Part shown: positions 18,714 through 28,938 of the stretch, one piece after another
How positions within the stretch are numbered: the first letter of the stretch is position 1
Layout: each line of letters opens with the position of its first letter
Virus record (IMG/VR): IMGVR_UViG_3300029319_000017
Coordinates: 23,893-87,892 of that record
Origin: a virus
Length of the DNA: 64,000 nt
Strand: one strand, 5' to 3'
Translations under genes and position numbers: made by a program
The notes under the pieces: model-generated
The model's input: only the letters and a program-made list of their open reading frames with translations
What the model was told of the DNA's origin: nothing
Database searches by the model: none

Positions 18714-21700
18714 GTCTGTGGAATTTACGAGCACCCACTTCCGTGGAGTACAAATTTACTAAAAAACTATTAATATTACTAGTGATTAGTCTTATTGCTA
18801 GCCATTTATCTATCATTTTTCTAGGTCTAAATCTACCATCTGTTACTTTACTGGCTAGTGAACTGCCATTAAATGTTTCATGCATATCAGAAACTATAAA
18901 TAAAGGTAACTGATTTGGAGGTATAGAAGTAAGAGATTGTTGCCCATTTATCATAACTGCATTAATTTCAGTTTCTACTTCAACTCCATCTGTATTTACA
19001 GCAACTTCACCTACTTGTGAACTATTTGGTATAGGCAAGAAAGATAGCATATATAAGTTATCTAGATCTGGAATAGTTAAATTATTTACTGCACTATGAT
19101 TTGTAAAATCTCTAAATTTATTTATGCACCATTCACATCCATTCTTTCTTGCATTTAACATTTCTGTTATATTTTGTAATCCAGAACTTTGATGAGAATT
19201 GTATACAACAAATCTGTCAAATCCTGGACCGTGTGTTTTTGTTAATAATAAATTATCTTGTTGGTCCATATCTGGAATACGGTTATCACTACCTCCCATT
19301 ACACCGCATAACGGACATCCACCATAATCAATTTCAGAATCTATAGCTTGGCTAATTCTGTCAGATATCCAACAGAAGTTATAAAATAATTTATTAGTAA
19401 ATTTATTTTGATTATGTATTATTTCTAATTCTGATGTGTATCTTCTACCATAATACCATCCTTTTTGTCCTACATAATTATGTTTATAAATTCTATCTCC
19501 TATATTTAATCTAGAAGTAAAATGTGAAAAATTATTAAACGAGTATAAAGCATTAGATGTGTATGTATATTGATATGGTACATAGTCATGAAATGATATC
19601 CACGCTGATAATTTTGGAGAATATGAAGCAGTCCATCCATCTCTTTGGAAATAAGTCTCTTTGTTTCCTGGAGATAGTTTTGTTCCCATATAAGGATCAT
19701 CACTTACAGGTAAAATTTGCCAAGGCACTTCTTCAATTTCATCTGTAGTAAGAAGATTACCGTTATCATCAGTAGTTACATCAGGAAGTTTTATAAGAAA
19801 TTGATCTTCTGCATTTTCTACACCGTATAGATTGGAATTAGAAGGAGAATATGTTATCATACCTACAGGATCTGCAACATTTTGATCTATAAAGTTTTGC
19901 CAAGCTTGTAAAAATAGACTGTTTGGAACAAGTTCTCTTTTAGTTAATAGTATTCTTTGATATACTTCATCGTATGCACTTGTAAATCCAAAAGTTATTG
20001 GATTATCTGGGTAATTAACTTTACCAAATACTTTTAATTTATATGGTAAATTAGTTTGAAACCATTTTTCTAAACCCATAGATGATATGTCATATAACTG
20101 ATCTGAAAATAAATGTACAGATGCATTTCTTTGATCTACATAAAAATAACCAAAGTCTCCTACAAGTGTAGCAAATTGAGATTGTGTTCCACCATACCCT
20201 GCTTCTGTCTGTCTTATTTCTTCTGGCGGCTGTGCAAATAAATCACCGCTGCCTATAAATGCTTGTGATGCATCTCCTAACTCCATAGTCTGCTTACCCT
20301 TAGTTCTTAATATACTATCTTCCATATGGAAATATAGTAAGTTATTAAATGTAGCAATCTTCCATAACTCTCCTCTATTCTTTGGTAGATCTTTAAATTG
20401 TAAAGCTAAGAAAAGTCTGTAGTTATCAATTAAACTGCTATCATCTGATGTAGCGCTTCTAATAACTCTTGTTGGGAAAGAAGACGGTTGAGATATTTGT
20501 CTAGGTAAAGGTACTGTAGATCCAATACTATTAACAACAGAGTAGTCTTCATTATATTTCATGTTATCTACATCAGTACCATCTACAGTATTTTTTAATA
20601 TTAATAGATCACGTGCAGGAGTTCCTGGAAAATAAGAGTCTTTTTTACTATTTACATGTCTAAAGTTAATATTATCTGTAGATTCAACAATAGTATTATA
20701 TATTACTCTACAATCTTTTCTTCTTGTAGAATCAAATCTGCCTGGATCTGCAGGAAATTCATCTATATGAAAATTACTTCTAAGTGTTTTTCTATATCCA
20801 TGTCTACATATAAATGTATCCCCTCCAAATATATGTCCTGTTCTAAAATTATCTAGTGCTGGTTGTGCAGCTACTTTTATGTAGTCGTCAATACTCATAG
20901 CATTATAATTAGGCCATCCATCTGGGTAAACTCCGTCTATTATTGGTGGATTTGTTTGTCTGTTTAATACTACTGGATTAGGACCTTGAACTGCAAATGT
21001 AGGATGCAACCCATTATCTATTGCGGCTTGAAAACTCATTGTAGATAAATTATCTGTTTCAACAGTAATTCTTGGATTACCTACTCTATCAACTTTAAAA
21101 AAGTCATAGTCTTTTCCTGTTACTTCATACCCTGTCCATACAAGATCTTGTTGATCAAACGGACTGTACATGTCTAGCCTAAATGCATGCATATTAGCTT
21201 GGTACATAAATGGTTGAAATCCAGATTTACCTATCTGCGCTTCAAACATAGCGTCTGCTGGAGGATCTGTTTTTATCCATGGTAATGTACCAGGTAAATC
21301 AAATGCAGGTAATGTACCATATTTTTCATTTAATAATAATGATATATGACTTTCTCCATAATTATTCCAAGTCCTACGTCCAAATCCTAATTGTTTACCG
21401 TTAAATATACTATCTCCGTTAAGGTATGTTTTACTTCTTTCTTTAATAGGCCTATTTAAATCTACATGAGTTCCTTGTGATGATAACCATTGATATAAAT
21501 TTTCTGTGCCTGTACCACCATTAAATATTCCTAAAGCAGGATCTTGTGCCTCTGAAGGACTGTAAAAATTAAAAGCTGTATGAAGTCCTGTTATTACCTG
21601 GTTACTACTTGAATAACAAGTTTCAGATCCAGACTCTTGTCTTATAGAAGGTCCGCTAAATGCAATCATTTCTACAATATAATCTAGTTTTAAATGTGTA

Positions 21701-24700
21701 GCTGCTGTAATACTTCTTCTAGCTCCTCCACTATCACCCTGCCCATGACCACGCATTAAATAAAAATCATGAAAACTAATACCTTGATATCCAAATTCCA
21801 TACCTGCATCTGTAGGGTTTGGTAATGGATATCCTTCTTTTTCTACTTGATGTGGATAGTTTAACCAATAAAAGTTTTTATTATTTTCAAAAACAGAATC
21901 TAATGAATAAGAACTATCAGATATTGTTTCAGTAACATCACCACCACCACTATTTTCACATGAAGGGCGCATAGCCTCATCTACTGTTGCATAAGGATTT
22001 ACAATGTTTTGCCCTAGAATTCTTCTTTCATGATGATCTCTATCTGCATAATAAATTCTAAATCCTTGTGTTCTTTCATGTATATGTAAAGGTACTTTTA
22101 AATCTTCAAATTGTATACCTAATGCTCTTACATAATGTCCTATAGATCCTCCATCTACTGCAGAAGTATCTTGAGATTTCCAGTGTACCCACCCACGGCA
22201 ATCAGCAGCACGAAATGGAAAAAGTCCACTAGCGTTAATTGCAGTAGAACCCTCTGCTCCTTTTTTATTTGCTTTAGCTATAATAACTCCTTTTGCTTTA
22301 TCTACAAATACAACTGTTAGCTTACTTGAACTAATTGCATTTTGAAAATCAGCAGTACCCCAACCACCATCTTGTTCAATATTATCATCATCTACACTAT
22401 CTCCCATAGCACCACTATGAGTATCCCATGTCCAAACACCTTTTCCTTTCTTTTCTATACACCCTGTAGATAAATGCACTGTACCTCCTTTATCTCTACA
22501 ATCTCCTGGATTTGCAATTCCATCGTTACTACTTGGTCTAGAACTTTTAAAAAGATATTCATCTGTACCATATGTATTTAACGTATTACCCTCAAGACCT
22601 GCAGACCCATCCATTAAAAATCCATTGCTAGCATATGGGCTATCACCTGAATCTGTACTATTTTGACTAGCATAAGATCCAATTTTTCCACCATCACGAG
22701 CCCCATGATTTTGCCAAGCCATAGATATTTTATCTCCCATTTGTGGAAACTCATAACTATTATCATTTAATTCGTAGAACATAAATAATTGATTTTTATT
22801 ATCTACATTACCCATAACATTATGTATTTTAGCATCCTCACCATCAGGGTTAGTAGAATCACTATAAAGACCAGTTTGTAATCCAAGTATTGTAGCAACC
22901 TCTACAAGATTATCATTGTTCATGTCATTATTACTAGGGTCATCATTACCTTGATATATTCCTAATAATTTTCCAAATATAGTTTCATTATTATCTAAAG
23001 CAGTTGTTCCAAATCCTATTGCTGGCCTTGCTACTCTGTCTGAGCACCATCTAAAGTCAATAGCATATACTTCTTTAACTTCTAAGACAACATCTATTGT
23101 AGACGTATTATCTACAATAGTTTGATATGTAGGATTTTCATTAGATGGAAAATGATGATGTCTTACACGTCTACCTGCAATACTACCTTCTCGTCTATCA
23201 GGATTACTTGCATCTAGTATTTCCCAGTTAGATGCATTTAATTCATCACTAGGATAAAACTCATTTGTGTTTTGCCAATAGTTCATATTTCTAGAACCTA
23301 GTAACATGCTTGTTTCGAAAAAATGAAATATTCTACCTTTTTGATTAGTTATTTGGTTTAATGCATTTTCAGGATTACTAGGATAAATATCATCAGATTC
23401 AAAAGTAAAATTTATATCAAATATGTCAGTATTATACTGATAAGTAGGAACTCTATTATATTGAAAATCACCGCCTACTGATTCATCTAATCTTAGTGGT
23501 GCTCTTCCTGGTATATGATATGCATAAGACTCTGTACCATCTTCAAGTATAAATGCAATGTAAAATGCATATACTTCATCTCTAGTAAAACCTTTATATT
23601 TGTATATATTTTTATTATGCCTATATCCTTGAGATCTACTTTCTATATCTCCAGCCTGTAAATTATTAGGAAAAGTATCTATGTACCCATGTTCTAAAAC
23701 ATCAAGAGTTGCCTCATGCGGATCAAAATATGGAAATGGATGTAAAGCAGGTCTAGATTTAATAAAATTCGCATAGGGTTGATATCCTACATCCTTAGTC
23801 CCTTTTACGTTTCCTAAGTATAAACTACCATCTAATTGATTTATTGTCTTAGCGGTCTCGTATGAGGCTGTATCAACAATTACATCTTCTACACTGTCAA
23901 ATCCAGCAAAACCTTCTAAACCTGTAAATGTAACTGTTTGTAGCTCTACAGTTCCTGCTGTATTTTTTATAGGAAGATCATTTAATTTAAATGTAGTACG
24001 TTTACCATCTGCTCTTCTTATAACAACAGGTCTTAAATATTCATAGTCTGTATTTAAATTACTAACTGCCCATGAAATAGATTTACCTGATGGTACACCT
24101 GCAGGGGCTCCGTCATACCTTTCTATAGGTAATACACCCTCTACATCTTCTACAATAGATACAGGATTAGCAAGCGTTACATAATTAGTTGAAACAAGAT
24201 CTCTATCTACATATGCAAGAGCTAAAAAATATACACCTGTTTGCAAATTACCTCCTGGATTTATACTGTCAAATTCTACATGGGGTACAGGACCAGACGA
24301 TGGGAATAAATCTAACATTCTAATATGATGTGGATTACTAGTTGTTTCAGGATCTAAACCATACAATCTTTCAAAAGGAGCTGATGCACCTTCTGGATTA
24401 TCTATCCATTCTTTTTGCCTAGTAACATTCATTGCTCTAGGCGGATTTAAATTATCTACCCAATATATAAAAAGTTCACCTTCAGGATTTATTTTATAAG
24501 TTCCTTCTATAAAATTATCTCTACTAAAATTTAAATTAAAGTTTGTCCCTGTTATTGCTACTGAAACATTAACTGTGCTTATATTAGGTCTAAATAATGT
24601 AGTATAAGAATCATTTTCTAACAACCCTATTTCAGAATTGTAATCAGTTGCAAATGTATTAAAAGCTACACTTTGATCAGCATTAAGTATACCTTGTTCA

Positions 24701-24957
24701 TTTCTACGAAAAGCTAAAAATAAAATAATTCTATCATCAGTAATTTCTATTGTACCAATAACAACTGCACCTACAGGTAATACACTTTCTGCATCTTCTC
24801 CAGGTTTAACTGGTACAGTTAATGCTTTAAATGCATGCTCATTAGACAATGCTCCATCTACAGGATGTATTTGTATATTACGGGCATATCTCCACGTTCC
24901 TTCTGGCTGGTCAATATGTGCTGTATCTTTAGAAAGTCCTTTTATATACTTACCCAT
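18694..24957 (-). CDS. crAss-like muzzle/tail-stabilisation-type protein, 2087 aa
   Basis: The first 30 residues, with G-K-Y-I-K-G-L-S-K-D-T-A-H-I-D-Q-P then T-W-R-Y-A-R-N, match the opening I know from the large tail protein of crAss-like phages, which builds the distal 'muzzle' of the short tail. The rest is long, beta-rich and aromatic, with many Asn/Asp loops, like a tail barrel or fibre-bearing assembly. A C-P-L-C-G pair near residue 1890 and a C-E-W-C pair about 60 residues on could bind a metal. Its start shares a base with the stop of the ring-like gene upstream, and its end overlaps the cargo gene. The fold and the muzzle role are inferred from family and order; the reading frame itself is certain. 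Confidence 0.8.
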   Translation of the reverse strand: MGKYIKGLSKDTAHIDQPEGTWRYARNIQIHPVDGALSNEHAFKALTVPVKPGEDAESVLPVGAVVIGTIEITDDRIILFLAFRRNEQGILNADQSVAFNTFATDYNSEIGLLENDSYTTLFRPNISTVNVSVAITGTNFNLNFSRDNFIEGTYKINPEGELFIYWVDNLNPPRAMNVTRQKEWIDNPEGASAPFERLYGLDPETTSNPHHIRMLDLFPSSGPVPHVEFDSINPGGNLQTGVYFLALAYVDRDLVSTNYVTLANPVSIVEDVEGVLPIERYDGAPAGVPSGKSISWAVSNLNTDYEYLRPVVIRRADGKRTTFKLNDLPIKNTAGTVELQTVTFTGLEGFAGFDSVEDVIVDTASYETAKTINQLDGSLYLGNVKGTKDVGYQPYANFIKSRPALHPFPYFDPHEATLDVLEHGYIDTFPNNLQAGDIESRSQGYRHNKNIYKYKGFTRDEVYAFYIAFILEDGTESYAYHIPGRAPLRLDESVGGDFQYNRVPTYQYNTDIFDINFTFESDDIYPSNPENALNQITNQKGRIFHFFETSMLLGSRNMNYWQNTNEFYPSDELNASNWEILDASNPDRREGSIAGRRVRHHHFPSNENPTYQTIVDNTSTIDVVLEVKEVYAIDFRWCSDRVARPAIGFGTTALDNNETIFGKLLGIYQGNDDPSNNDMNNDNLVEVATILGLQTGLYSDSTNPDGEDAKIHNVMGNVDNKNQLFMFYELNDNSYEFPQMGDKISMAWQNHGARDGGKIGSYASQNSTDSGDSPYASNGFLMDGSAGLEGNTLNTYGTDEYLFKSSRPSSNDGIANPGDCRDKGGTVHLSTGCIEKKGKGVWTWDTHSGAMGDSVDDDNIEQDGGWGTADFQNAISSSKLTVVFVDKAKGVIIAKANKKGAEGSTAINASGLFPFRAADCRGWVHWKSQDTSAVDGGSIGHYVRALGIQFEDLKVPLHIHERTQGFRIYYADRDHHERRILGQNIVNPYATVDEAMRPSCENSGGGDVTETISDSSYSLDSVFENNKNFYWLNYPHQVEKEGYPLPNPTDAGMEFGYQGISFHDFYLMRGHGQGDSGGARRSITAATHLKLDYIVEMIAFSGPSIRQESGSETCYSSSNQVITGLHTAFNFYSPSEAQDPALGIFNGGTGTENLYQWLSSQGTHVDLNRPIKERSKTYLNGDSIFNGKQLGFGRRTWNNYGESHISLLLNEKYGTLPAFDLPGTLPWIKTDPPADAMFEAQIGKSGFQPFMYQANMHAFRLDMYSPFDQQDLVWTGYEVTGKDYDFFKVDRVGNPRITVETDNLSTMSFQAAIDNGLHPTFAVQGPNPVVLNRQTNPPIIDGVYPDGWPNYNAMSIDDYIKVAAQPALDNFRTGHIFGGDTFICRHGYRKTLRSNFHIDEFPADPGRFDSTRRKDCRVIYNTIVESTDNINFRHVNSKKDSYFPGTPARDLLILKNTVDGTDVDNMKYNEDYSVVNSIGSTVPLPRQISQPSSFPTRVIRSATSDDSSLIDNYRLFLALQFKDLPKNRGELWKIATFNNLLYFHMEDSILRTKGKQTMELGDASQAFIGSGDLFAQPPEEIRQTEAGYGGTQSQFATLVGDFGYFYVDQRNASVHLFSDQLYDISSMGLEKWFQTNLPYKLKVFGKVNYPDNPITFGFTSAYDEVYQRILLTKRELVPNSLFLQAWQNFIDQNVADPVGMITYSPSNSNLYGVENAEDQFLIKLPDVTTDDNGNLLTTDEIEEVPWQILPVSDDPYMGTKLSPGNKETYFQRDGWTASYSPKLSAWISFHDYVPYQYTYTSNALYSFNNFSHFTSRLNIGDRIYKHNYVGQKGWYYGRRYTSELEIIHNQNKFTNKLFYNFCWISDRISQAIDSEIDYGGCPLCGVMGGSDNRIPDMDQQDNLLLTKTHGPGFDRFVVYNSHQSSGLQNITEMLNARKNGCEWCINKFRDFTNHSAVNNLTIPDLDNLYMLSFLPIPNSSQVGEVAVNTDGVEVETEINAVMINGQQSLTSIPPNQLPLFIVSDMHETFNGSSLASKVTDGRFRPRKMIDKWLAIRLITSNINSFLVNLYSTEVGARKFHRHEKRQN

Positions 24958-25916
24958 TACATTGATCTATTTAAATTTTCTTTAGTATTCATTTCTTCAA
25001 AAAATAAACTATGCGCATTAACATCAGGAACCATTCTTACCCATTGATCCATAAAGCTTTGCATTTTATCAATATCTGGGAAGTTAGCATTTGCTCTAGC
25101 CTGTGAACAATACTTCATCCATTTTTGATCTGCATAGTTATAGTCTATTTTATTATTAGGTTTGTCATATCCTCCTAATAATAATTGTTTAAATATGTAC
25201 CAAAACATAGCTTCTTTATAACTAATGTCATCTGGTACAAGAGGAAAGCAATCCTCATCTACAGGAAAAGCTGTATATGATAAACATACCTGTCCTGATG
25301 CAAAAGATGTTTTTATATAATTGTAATCTATTATATAAGAATCTTTTGCATTTGATACTTCATTAACACAGTCTACACAATGTATAGACTCTGGAAAAGT
25401 ACTAGCCCCATAACATAATGGTACTAAACTAGCACTTGTTCCATCGATCTTGTTGTTAAAAAACATCCCCTCTAAAACAATAATCCTACTGTTAATTTCA
25501 TTTAACTCTAGCACATTGCTTTTATATTGTGTATCATATGTCGTTAGATCTGCATTAGTTACATTAGATGCGTTGTCTAATAGATCTGATTCTAGTGTTT
25601 GGTTATATTCTTGTACAACTGATTTTAGCTCATTTACTTTTGTAGTAAGCGTTTCTAACTCAGCAGCAATAGATGGCTTTACTAAGTTATTTACTGCAAC
25701 TTGATTAATATAATATAGATCGCTAGGTAGCAATGCTTTATTATCTTTAATGTGTAATACAGTCTTTTTTGTAACTAGTTGAGCAGCAGAGCCTATATGC
25801 TCTAATGCTTCACCTATCCACTCTATTGCGTCATCTACCCAATTATCATCATTAGGTTTTAAATCACGCATTACTTTTCTAATAATACCTTTACTTGATG
25901 TGTGTCTGTAAATCAT
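24957..25916 (-). CDS. crAss-like ring/tail-hub-type structural protein, 319 aa
   Basis: The segment D-D-A-I-E-W-I-G-E-A-L-E-H-I-G at about residues 27-41 is a signature I associate with a conserved crAss-like virion protein that forms a ring between portal and muzzle. Around residues 75-150 the chain is helical and Glu/Leu-rich. Cys residues near 170-185 and 210 may pair. It sits directly upstream of the muzzle-like gene, with which it shares one base, as expected for tail parts made together. It has no signal peptide or membrane segment. The structural call is fairly firm; the exact ring is not known. Confidence 0.7.
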   Translation of the reverse strand: MIYRHTSSKGIIRKVMRDLKPNDDNWVDDAIEWIGEALEHIGSAAQLVTKKTVLHIKDNKALLPSDLYYINQVAVNNLVKPSIAAELETLTTKVNELKSVVQEYNQTLESDLLDNASNVTNADLTTYDTQYKSNVLELNEINSRIIVLEGMFFNNKIDGTSASLVPLCYGASTFPESIHCVDCVNEVSNAKDSYIIDYNYIKTSFASGQVCLSYTAFPVDEDCFPLVPDDISYKEAMFWYIFKQLLLGGYDKPNNKIDYNYADQKWMKYCSQARANANFPDIDKMQSFMDQWVRMVPDVNAHSLFFEEMNTKENLNRSM

Positions 25917-25920
25917 AGTC

Positions 25921-26361
25921 TTAACATTTCCACTTTCTCAGTGATTTATTTATTCTTGAATTAGGATCGTTTGCTGTTTTCTTGCTTGTAAGTTTTCTTT
26001 TCATACCTCTCATTCTAGCACAAAAAGATCTTTTTCTTGGTCCTCCCTCTGGTTGTGGTGGTTTTATATCTTGTCCTTGAGCTTTTAAAGATGCACGTCC
26101 TTTTGCATTTAATCCCCCACTAGGACTTTTACCTTCTTTTCTTTGCCATGCAGGACTCTTCATTCCTCCAGATCTCATACAGTCTGCACATCCTCCATAT
26201 CTTTTTTTCTTTGCAGTTTTTGCAGATCTTTTTAATGCTTCGTCTGTAACAGACCCTTTACCTGGTTTAGATGTACCTCTTTTTTTAGCTCTGTTCATAT
26301 AATAATACAAACCTTTTCTAGCTTTACGACCGTCTTTTGTTATGTGATATTTGCTTGCCAT
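25921..26361 (-). CDS. Basic DUF6321-like phage protein, 146 aa
   Basis: The central and C-terminal part, with G-L-N-A-K-G-R-A-S-L-K-A-Q-G then P-R-K-R-S-F-C-A-R-M-R-G-M and a closing L-R-K-W-K-C, resembles a small family widespread in aquatic phages (DUF6321-like) of unknown function. The protein is very rich in Lys and Arg with a Cys pair (G-G-C-A-D-C-M-R-S-G-G). It also carries K-P-G-K-G-S-V-T-D-E-A-L-K-R-S, nearly repeated in the large cargo protein at 15240-18713. It shares one base with the gene upstream. A DNA-associated or packaged protein is possible, but that is inference from charge. Confidence 0.65.
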   Translation of the reverse strand: MASKYHITKDGRKARKGLYYYMNRAKKRGTSKPGKGSVTDEALKRSAKTAKKKRYGGCADCMRSGGMKSPAWQRKEGKSPSGGLNAKGRASLKAQGQDIKPPQPEGGPRKRSFCARMRGMKRKLTSKKTANDPNSRINKSLRKWKC

Positions 26362-26831
26362 TATTTTTTAAATTTTAAATATGCTAAGTCATCTGTTTTT
26401 AATAGATTAATTAGCTTTTCTTTATTTCCTTTCAAACCTCTAGTAGGAGTAAATCTATAAGCAGACTTATTTGGTATGCGGCATTTACCTTTGTTCCAAT
26501 AATATCTGCAGTAAAATTTATCAGTATAGTATATATACCATTTTACTCCTTTTTCTGTGTGTTTACTATATAATGTTTTACCATTTTCTAGTAACTCTTT
26601 TTTATATTTATTGCTTTCTCCCCAGTCTATTCTAGGAGATCTAGGATCTCTTTCTGTCCTTCTTATAGATAACGTAGATAAATTGTTACCCATGTTAAAT
26701 GTTCCTCCTTCTAATATATCTTCTACAGTTTTTATATTAAAATCTGAACATATAGCTTTAAATATAGTTTTATCTATATTTTCATTTGTATTGCAGTAAT
26801 CATTATATATATCTTCTAATGTATAACTCAT
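26361..26831 (-). CDS. Conserved crAss-like protein of unknown function, 156 aa
   Basis: I recognise the stretch F-N-M-G-N-N-L-S-T-L-S-I-R-R followed by I-D-W-G-E-S-N-K-Y-K-K-E-L as typical of a small conserved protein found beside ring genes in crAss-like phages. The C-terminal half is basic and aromatic (Y-I-Y-Y-T-D-K-F-Y-C-R-Y-Y-W), suggesting a compact alpha/beta fold. It overlaps both neighbours by a single base, so translation is coupled to the ring protein upstream. By position it is probably a tail or connector component, or an assembly factor. No catalytic motif is visible. Confidence 0.65.
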   Translation of the reverse strand: MSYTLEDIYNDYCNTNENIDKTIFKAICSDFNIKTVEDILEGGTFNMGNNLSTLSIRRTERDPRSPRIDWGESNKYKKELLENGKTLYSKHTEKGVKWYIYYTDKFYCRYYWNKGKCRIPNKSAYRFTPTRGLKGNKEKLINLLKTDDLAYLKFKK

Positions 26832-27526
26832 TACTCTTTTTTACCAGGAGATGGTAAACCTCCTTTTATATCTTGTTCTTGATCAGCTAATGTATCACTC
26901 ATTGTTCCTAACAACAATTGCAATTCTCCACTTGCCATACCTGCTGTAATAGCTTGTAACATATCTGCAGGTATTGGAAAAGGTTTGCTGTCATCCCAAC
27001 ATGTACCGTTTTCACATTGGTAATGTTTAAGATCTTCAGGGTTTTCAAACACCCCCCTTACATTTACAAACTTTAATCCATTTGCATTGTATACATATAA
27101 ATGATCTTCTATCATATATGCTTTATATTTAGAAGATGTATACTTATCATAAGGTAACCATTTTACCATATGATTATCTACTACAGGTATTGTTTCTATC
27201 CCTGTTATATCTCCTACATATGTTAATGCTTCTTTAAAATTAAATCGCACAGTTCTAGGTACTTTCTTTTTAGTTCTAGATACAGAACATGTAGTAGGTA
27301 AATCACAGCATTTAGATGGATTTACTTCTTCTAGTTCTAAACATCCTAGATCTTGTTCTAAATGTCGTGTAACTACACCATTTCTAGCAAAGTCTCTACG
27401 AATCATCATAGCTCTATAATGCTTAATATTAAATTTAATTTGATCCAAGGAGATATGCTCACTTTGATTAGGCCTACCTCCCCTGACCAAATTTAAGATA
27501 TTATATGCGATTTCGTTTAATGTCAT
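26831..27526 (-). CDS. crAss-like ring/connector protein, 231 aa
   Basis: It opens M-T-L-N-E-I-A-Y-N-I-L-N-L-V-R-G-G and continues Q-I-K-F-N-I-K-H-Y-R-A-M-M-I-R-R-D, then Q-D-L-G-C-L-E-L-E-E-V. This is the pattern of a conserved crAss-like connector/ring protein that binds near the portal or tail hub. Three Cys cluster near residues 88-96. The C-terminal region is Gln/Gly/Pro-rich and probably flexible. It lies 1 base after the phosphoesterase gene and overlaps the next gene by a base. The structural role comes from family resemblance; the exact ring position is not determined. Confidence 0.75.
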   Translation of the reverse strand: MTLNEIAYNILNLVRGGRPNQSEHISLDQIKFNIKHYRAMMIRRDFARNGVVTRHLEQDLGCLELEEVNPSKCCDLPTTCSVSRTKKKVPRTVRFNFKEALTYVGDITGIETIPVVDNHMVKWLPYDKYTSSKYKAYMIEDHLYVYNANGLKFVNVRGVFENPEDLKHYQCENGTCWDDSKPFPIPADMLQAITAGMASGELQLLLGTMSDTLADQEQDIKGGLPSPGKKE

Positions 27527-27527
27527 T

Positions 27528-28655
27528 TTATATTACGTTTGTTTGTAAGTAACCTTCATAGCCTCGTTCCTTACTCCAGATATGTGCTTGTGCTGTTCTT
27601 TTAGCTTCATAACCCATACCTTTGTGCCAACTGTCGTTAGAGCATATAGAAGGTAAAAATCTTACTTTTATTCCTCTATATTCATTTACCATTTCTTTAT
27701 GTAAATGACCACAGTGTGCCTCTCTAAAATTACACCTAGCAAACATAAGAGGTTGCTCAGTTGCCATTATAAGTGGCATTTCAGCAGGTTTCTCTTTGTC
27801 TCCGTGGGTAAACATTATCATATTATTTCCATACTCAAAATACTTTCTTTGCTCTAGACTATTATCTACTGTTACATTTTTATCATTTTTGTACCAGCCT
27901 GATATTACATCTCCTGCATAAAACATTCTTTCAAAGTCATGGTTACCAGATACTACAATTACATGTACGGGCGCTATTTCTTTTAAATGATCTATAGCTC
28001 TTACCATTAGTTGCCAGTAACCTCTAAAAGTATCTTTCCAGTCAGCTGCATCATCTTGTGGAGTACCTTTTGTAGTTGTTCTCCTCATGCCTTCAGAGTT
28101 CATACCGTCATTACCTATTGGTAATAAGAATTGTTCTATATCAAGGCCTGATGCTTTTTCAACTAGATCTTCTATACAAGACATAAAATTAGTTTCTAGA
28201 TCTTGTAAAGTTTCTTCAGTTCGTTTACCATAATGTATATCTGGTAAAGATATCTCGTATACGCAAGGGTCTGTAAGTTTCTTAGTTTTAATCTTAGATA
28301 CTTTAGGACTGTATTGAGCTGCAAAATCTTCTATTTCTTTTTTAAGCTCATGTTTACTAGCCTCATCTCCTTTTGTTACTACAGAAAATCTTTGATCACC
28401 AGACATTGTCTGCCAAAATTTAACAGACTTTACATCTTCAGGTGCAATTTCATTTTTGTCAAGGAACGTTTGAAATTCAGTGATAACACTTTCATTCTCA
28501 TTTGTATTGTTTTCTCTTGCCTCTATTCTTGCTTCTTTTAAAGCATGTCTGCAAGTTTCAACACTACAGTTTAGTTTTTCTGATAAACGTTCGGCACCTT
28601 CTTTAAGGTAACCAGGCTTCTCAGAAAGGAAAGCCTTAATTTGGTCTTTGGTCAT
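27528..28655 (-). CDS. Calcineurin-like metallophosphoesterase, 375 aa
   Basis: All motifs of a binuclear metallophosphoesterase are visible in order: D139-x-H141 (L-P-D-I-H-Y-G), G-N-D at 181-183, G-N-H-D at 237-240, H284-G-D and G-H-L-H at 316-319. The enzyme would hydrolyse phosphoesters with two metal ions, probably Mn or Fe; the substrate cannot be read from sequence. Residues 1-50 look like a small helix-turn-helix domain, and residues 50-120 form a helical linker. It lies among virion genes between a ring protein and a small basic protein, which is an odd place for an enzyme. It could act on nucleic acid, as many phage members do, but that is inference. Confidence 0.85.
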   Translation of the reverse strand: MTKDQIKAFLSEKPGYLKEGAERLSEKLNCSVETCRHALKEARIEARENNTNENESVITEFQTFLDKNEIAPEDVKSVKFWQTMSGDQRFSVVTKGDEASKHELKKEIEDFAAQYSPKVSKIKTKKLTDPCVYEISLPDIHYGKRTEETLQDLETNFMSCIEDLVEKASGLDIEQFLLPIGNDGMNSEGMRRTTTKGTPQDDAADWKDTFRGYWQLMVRAIDHLKEIAPVHVIVVSGNHDFERMFYAGDVISGWYKNDKNVTVDNSLEQRKYFEYGNNMIMFTHGDKEKPAEMPLIMATEQPLMFARCNFREAHCGHLHKEMVNEYRGIKVRFLPSICSNDSWHKGMGYEAKRTAQAHIWSKERGYEGYLQTNVI

Positions 28656-28676
28656 TTTATATAAATTGGTTAATAT

Positions 28677-28934
28677 TTATCTTGGTTTTTTTGCTTTTTT
28701 AGCTCTATCTGCAATAGCAGCAAAGTTTTTTGCACTACCTTCTAACTTACCTCCTTTCATCATCATTTTCTTTTTGCCCATTCCTCCATACATCATTTTC
28801 TTTTTTCCTTTAGTAGCACCTGCAATTCTATCAGCTTGAGTAGGATTTGGATTATTATCAATTCCTGCTTTAACACTAAGCATACCAAAATTTGATTTTC
28901 CTCCTTTTTTCATCATTTTCTTTTTACCGTACAT
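28677..28934 (-). CDS. Small basic Lys/Met/Gly-Gly motif protein, 85 aa
   Basis: A short, strongly basic protein with three near-repeats of the form K-K-K-M-M-x-x-G-G: at the N-terminus (M-Y-G-K-K-K-M-M-K-K-G-G), at residues 48-54 (K-K-K-M-M-Y-G-G) and at 57-64. Between them lies S-V-K-A-G-I-D-N-N-P-N-P-T-Q-A-D-R-I-A. I have seen similar Met/Lys/Gly-Gly proteins in other marine phages, without a known function. It lies between the holin and the phosphoesterase. It shares the GG motif with other proteins of this genome. A DNA-binding or packaged role is inference from charge only. Confidence 0.6.
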   Translation of the reverse strand: MYGKKKMMKKGGKSNFGMLSVKAGIDNNPNPTQADRIAGATKGKKKMMYGGMGKKKMMMKGGKLEGSAKNFAAIADRAKKAKKPR

Positions 28935-28938
28935 ATAA

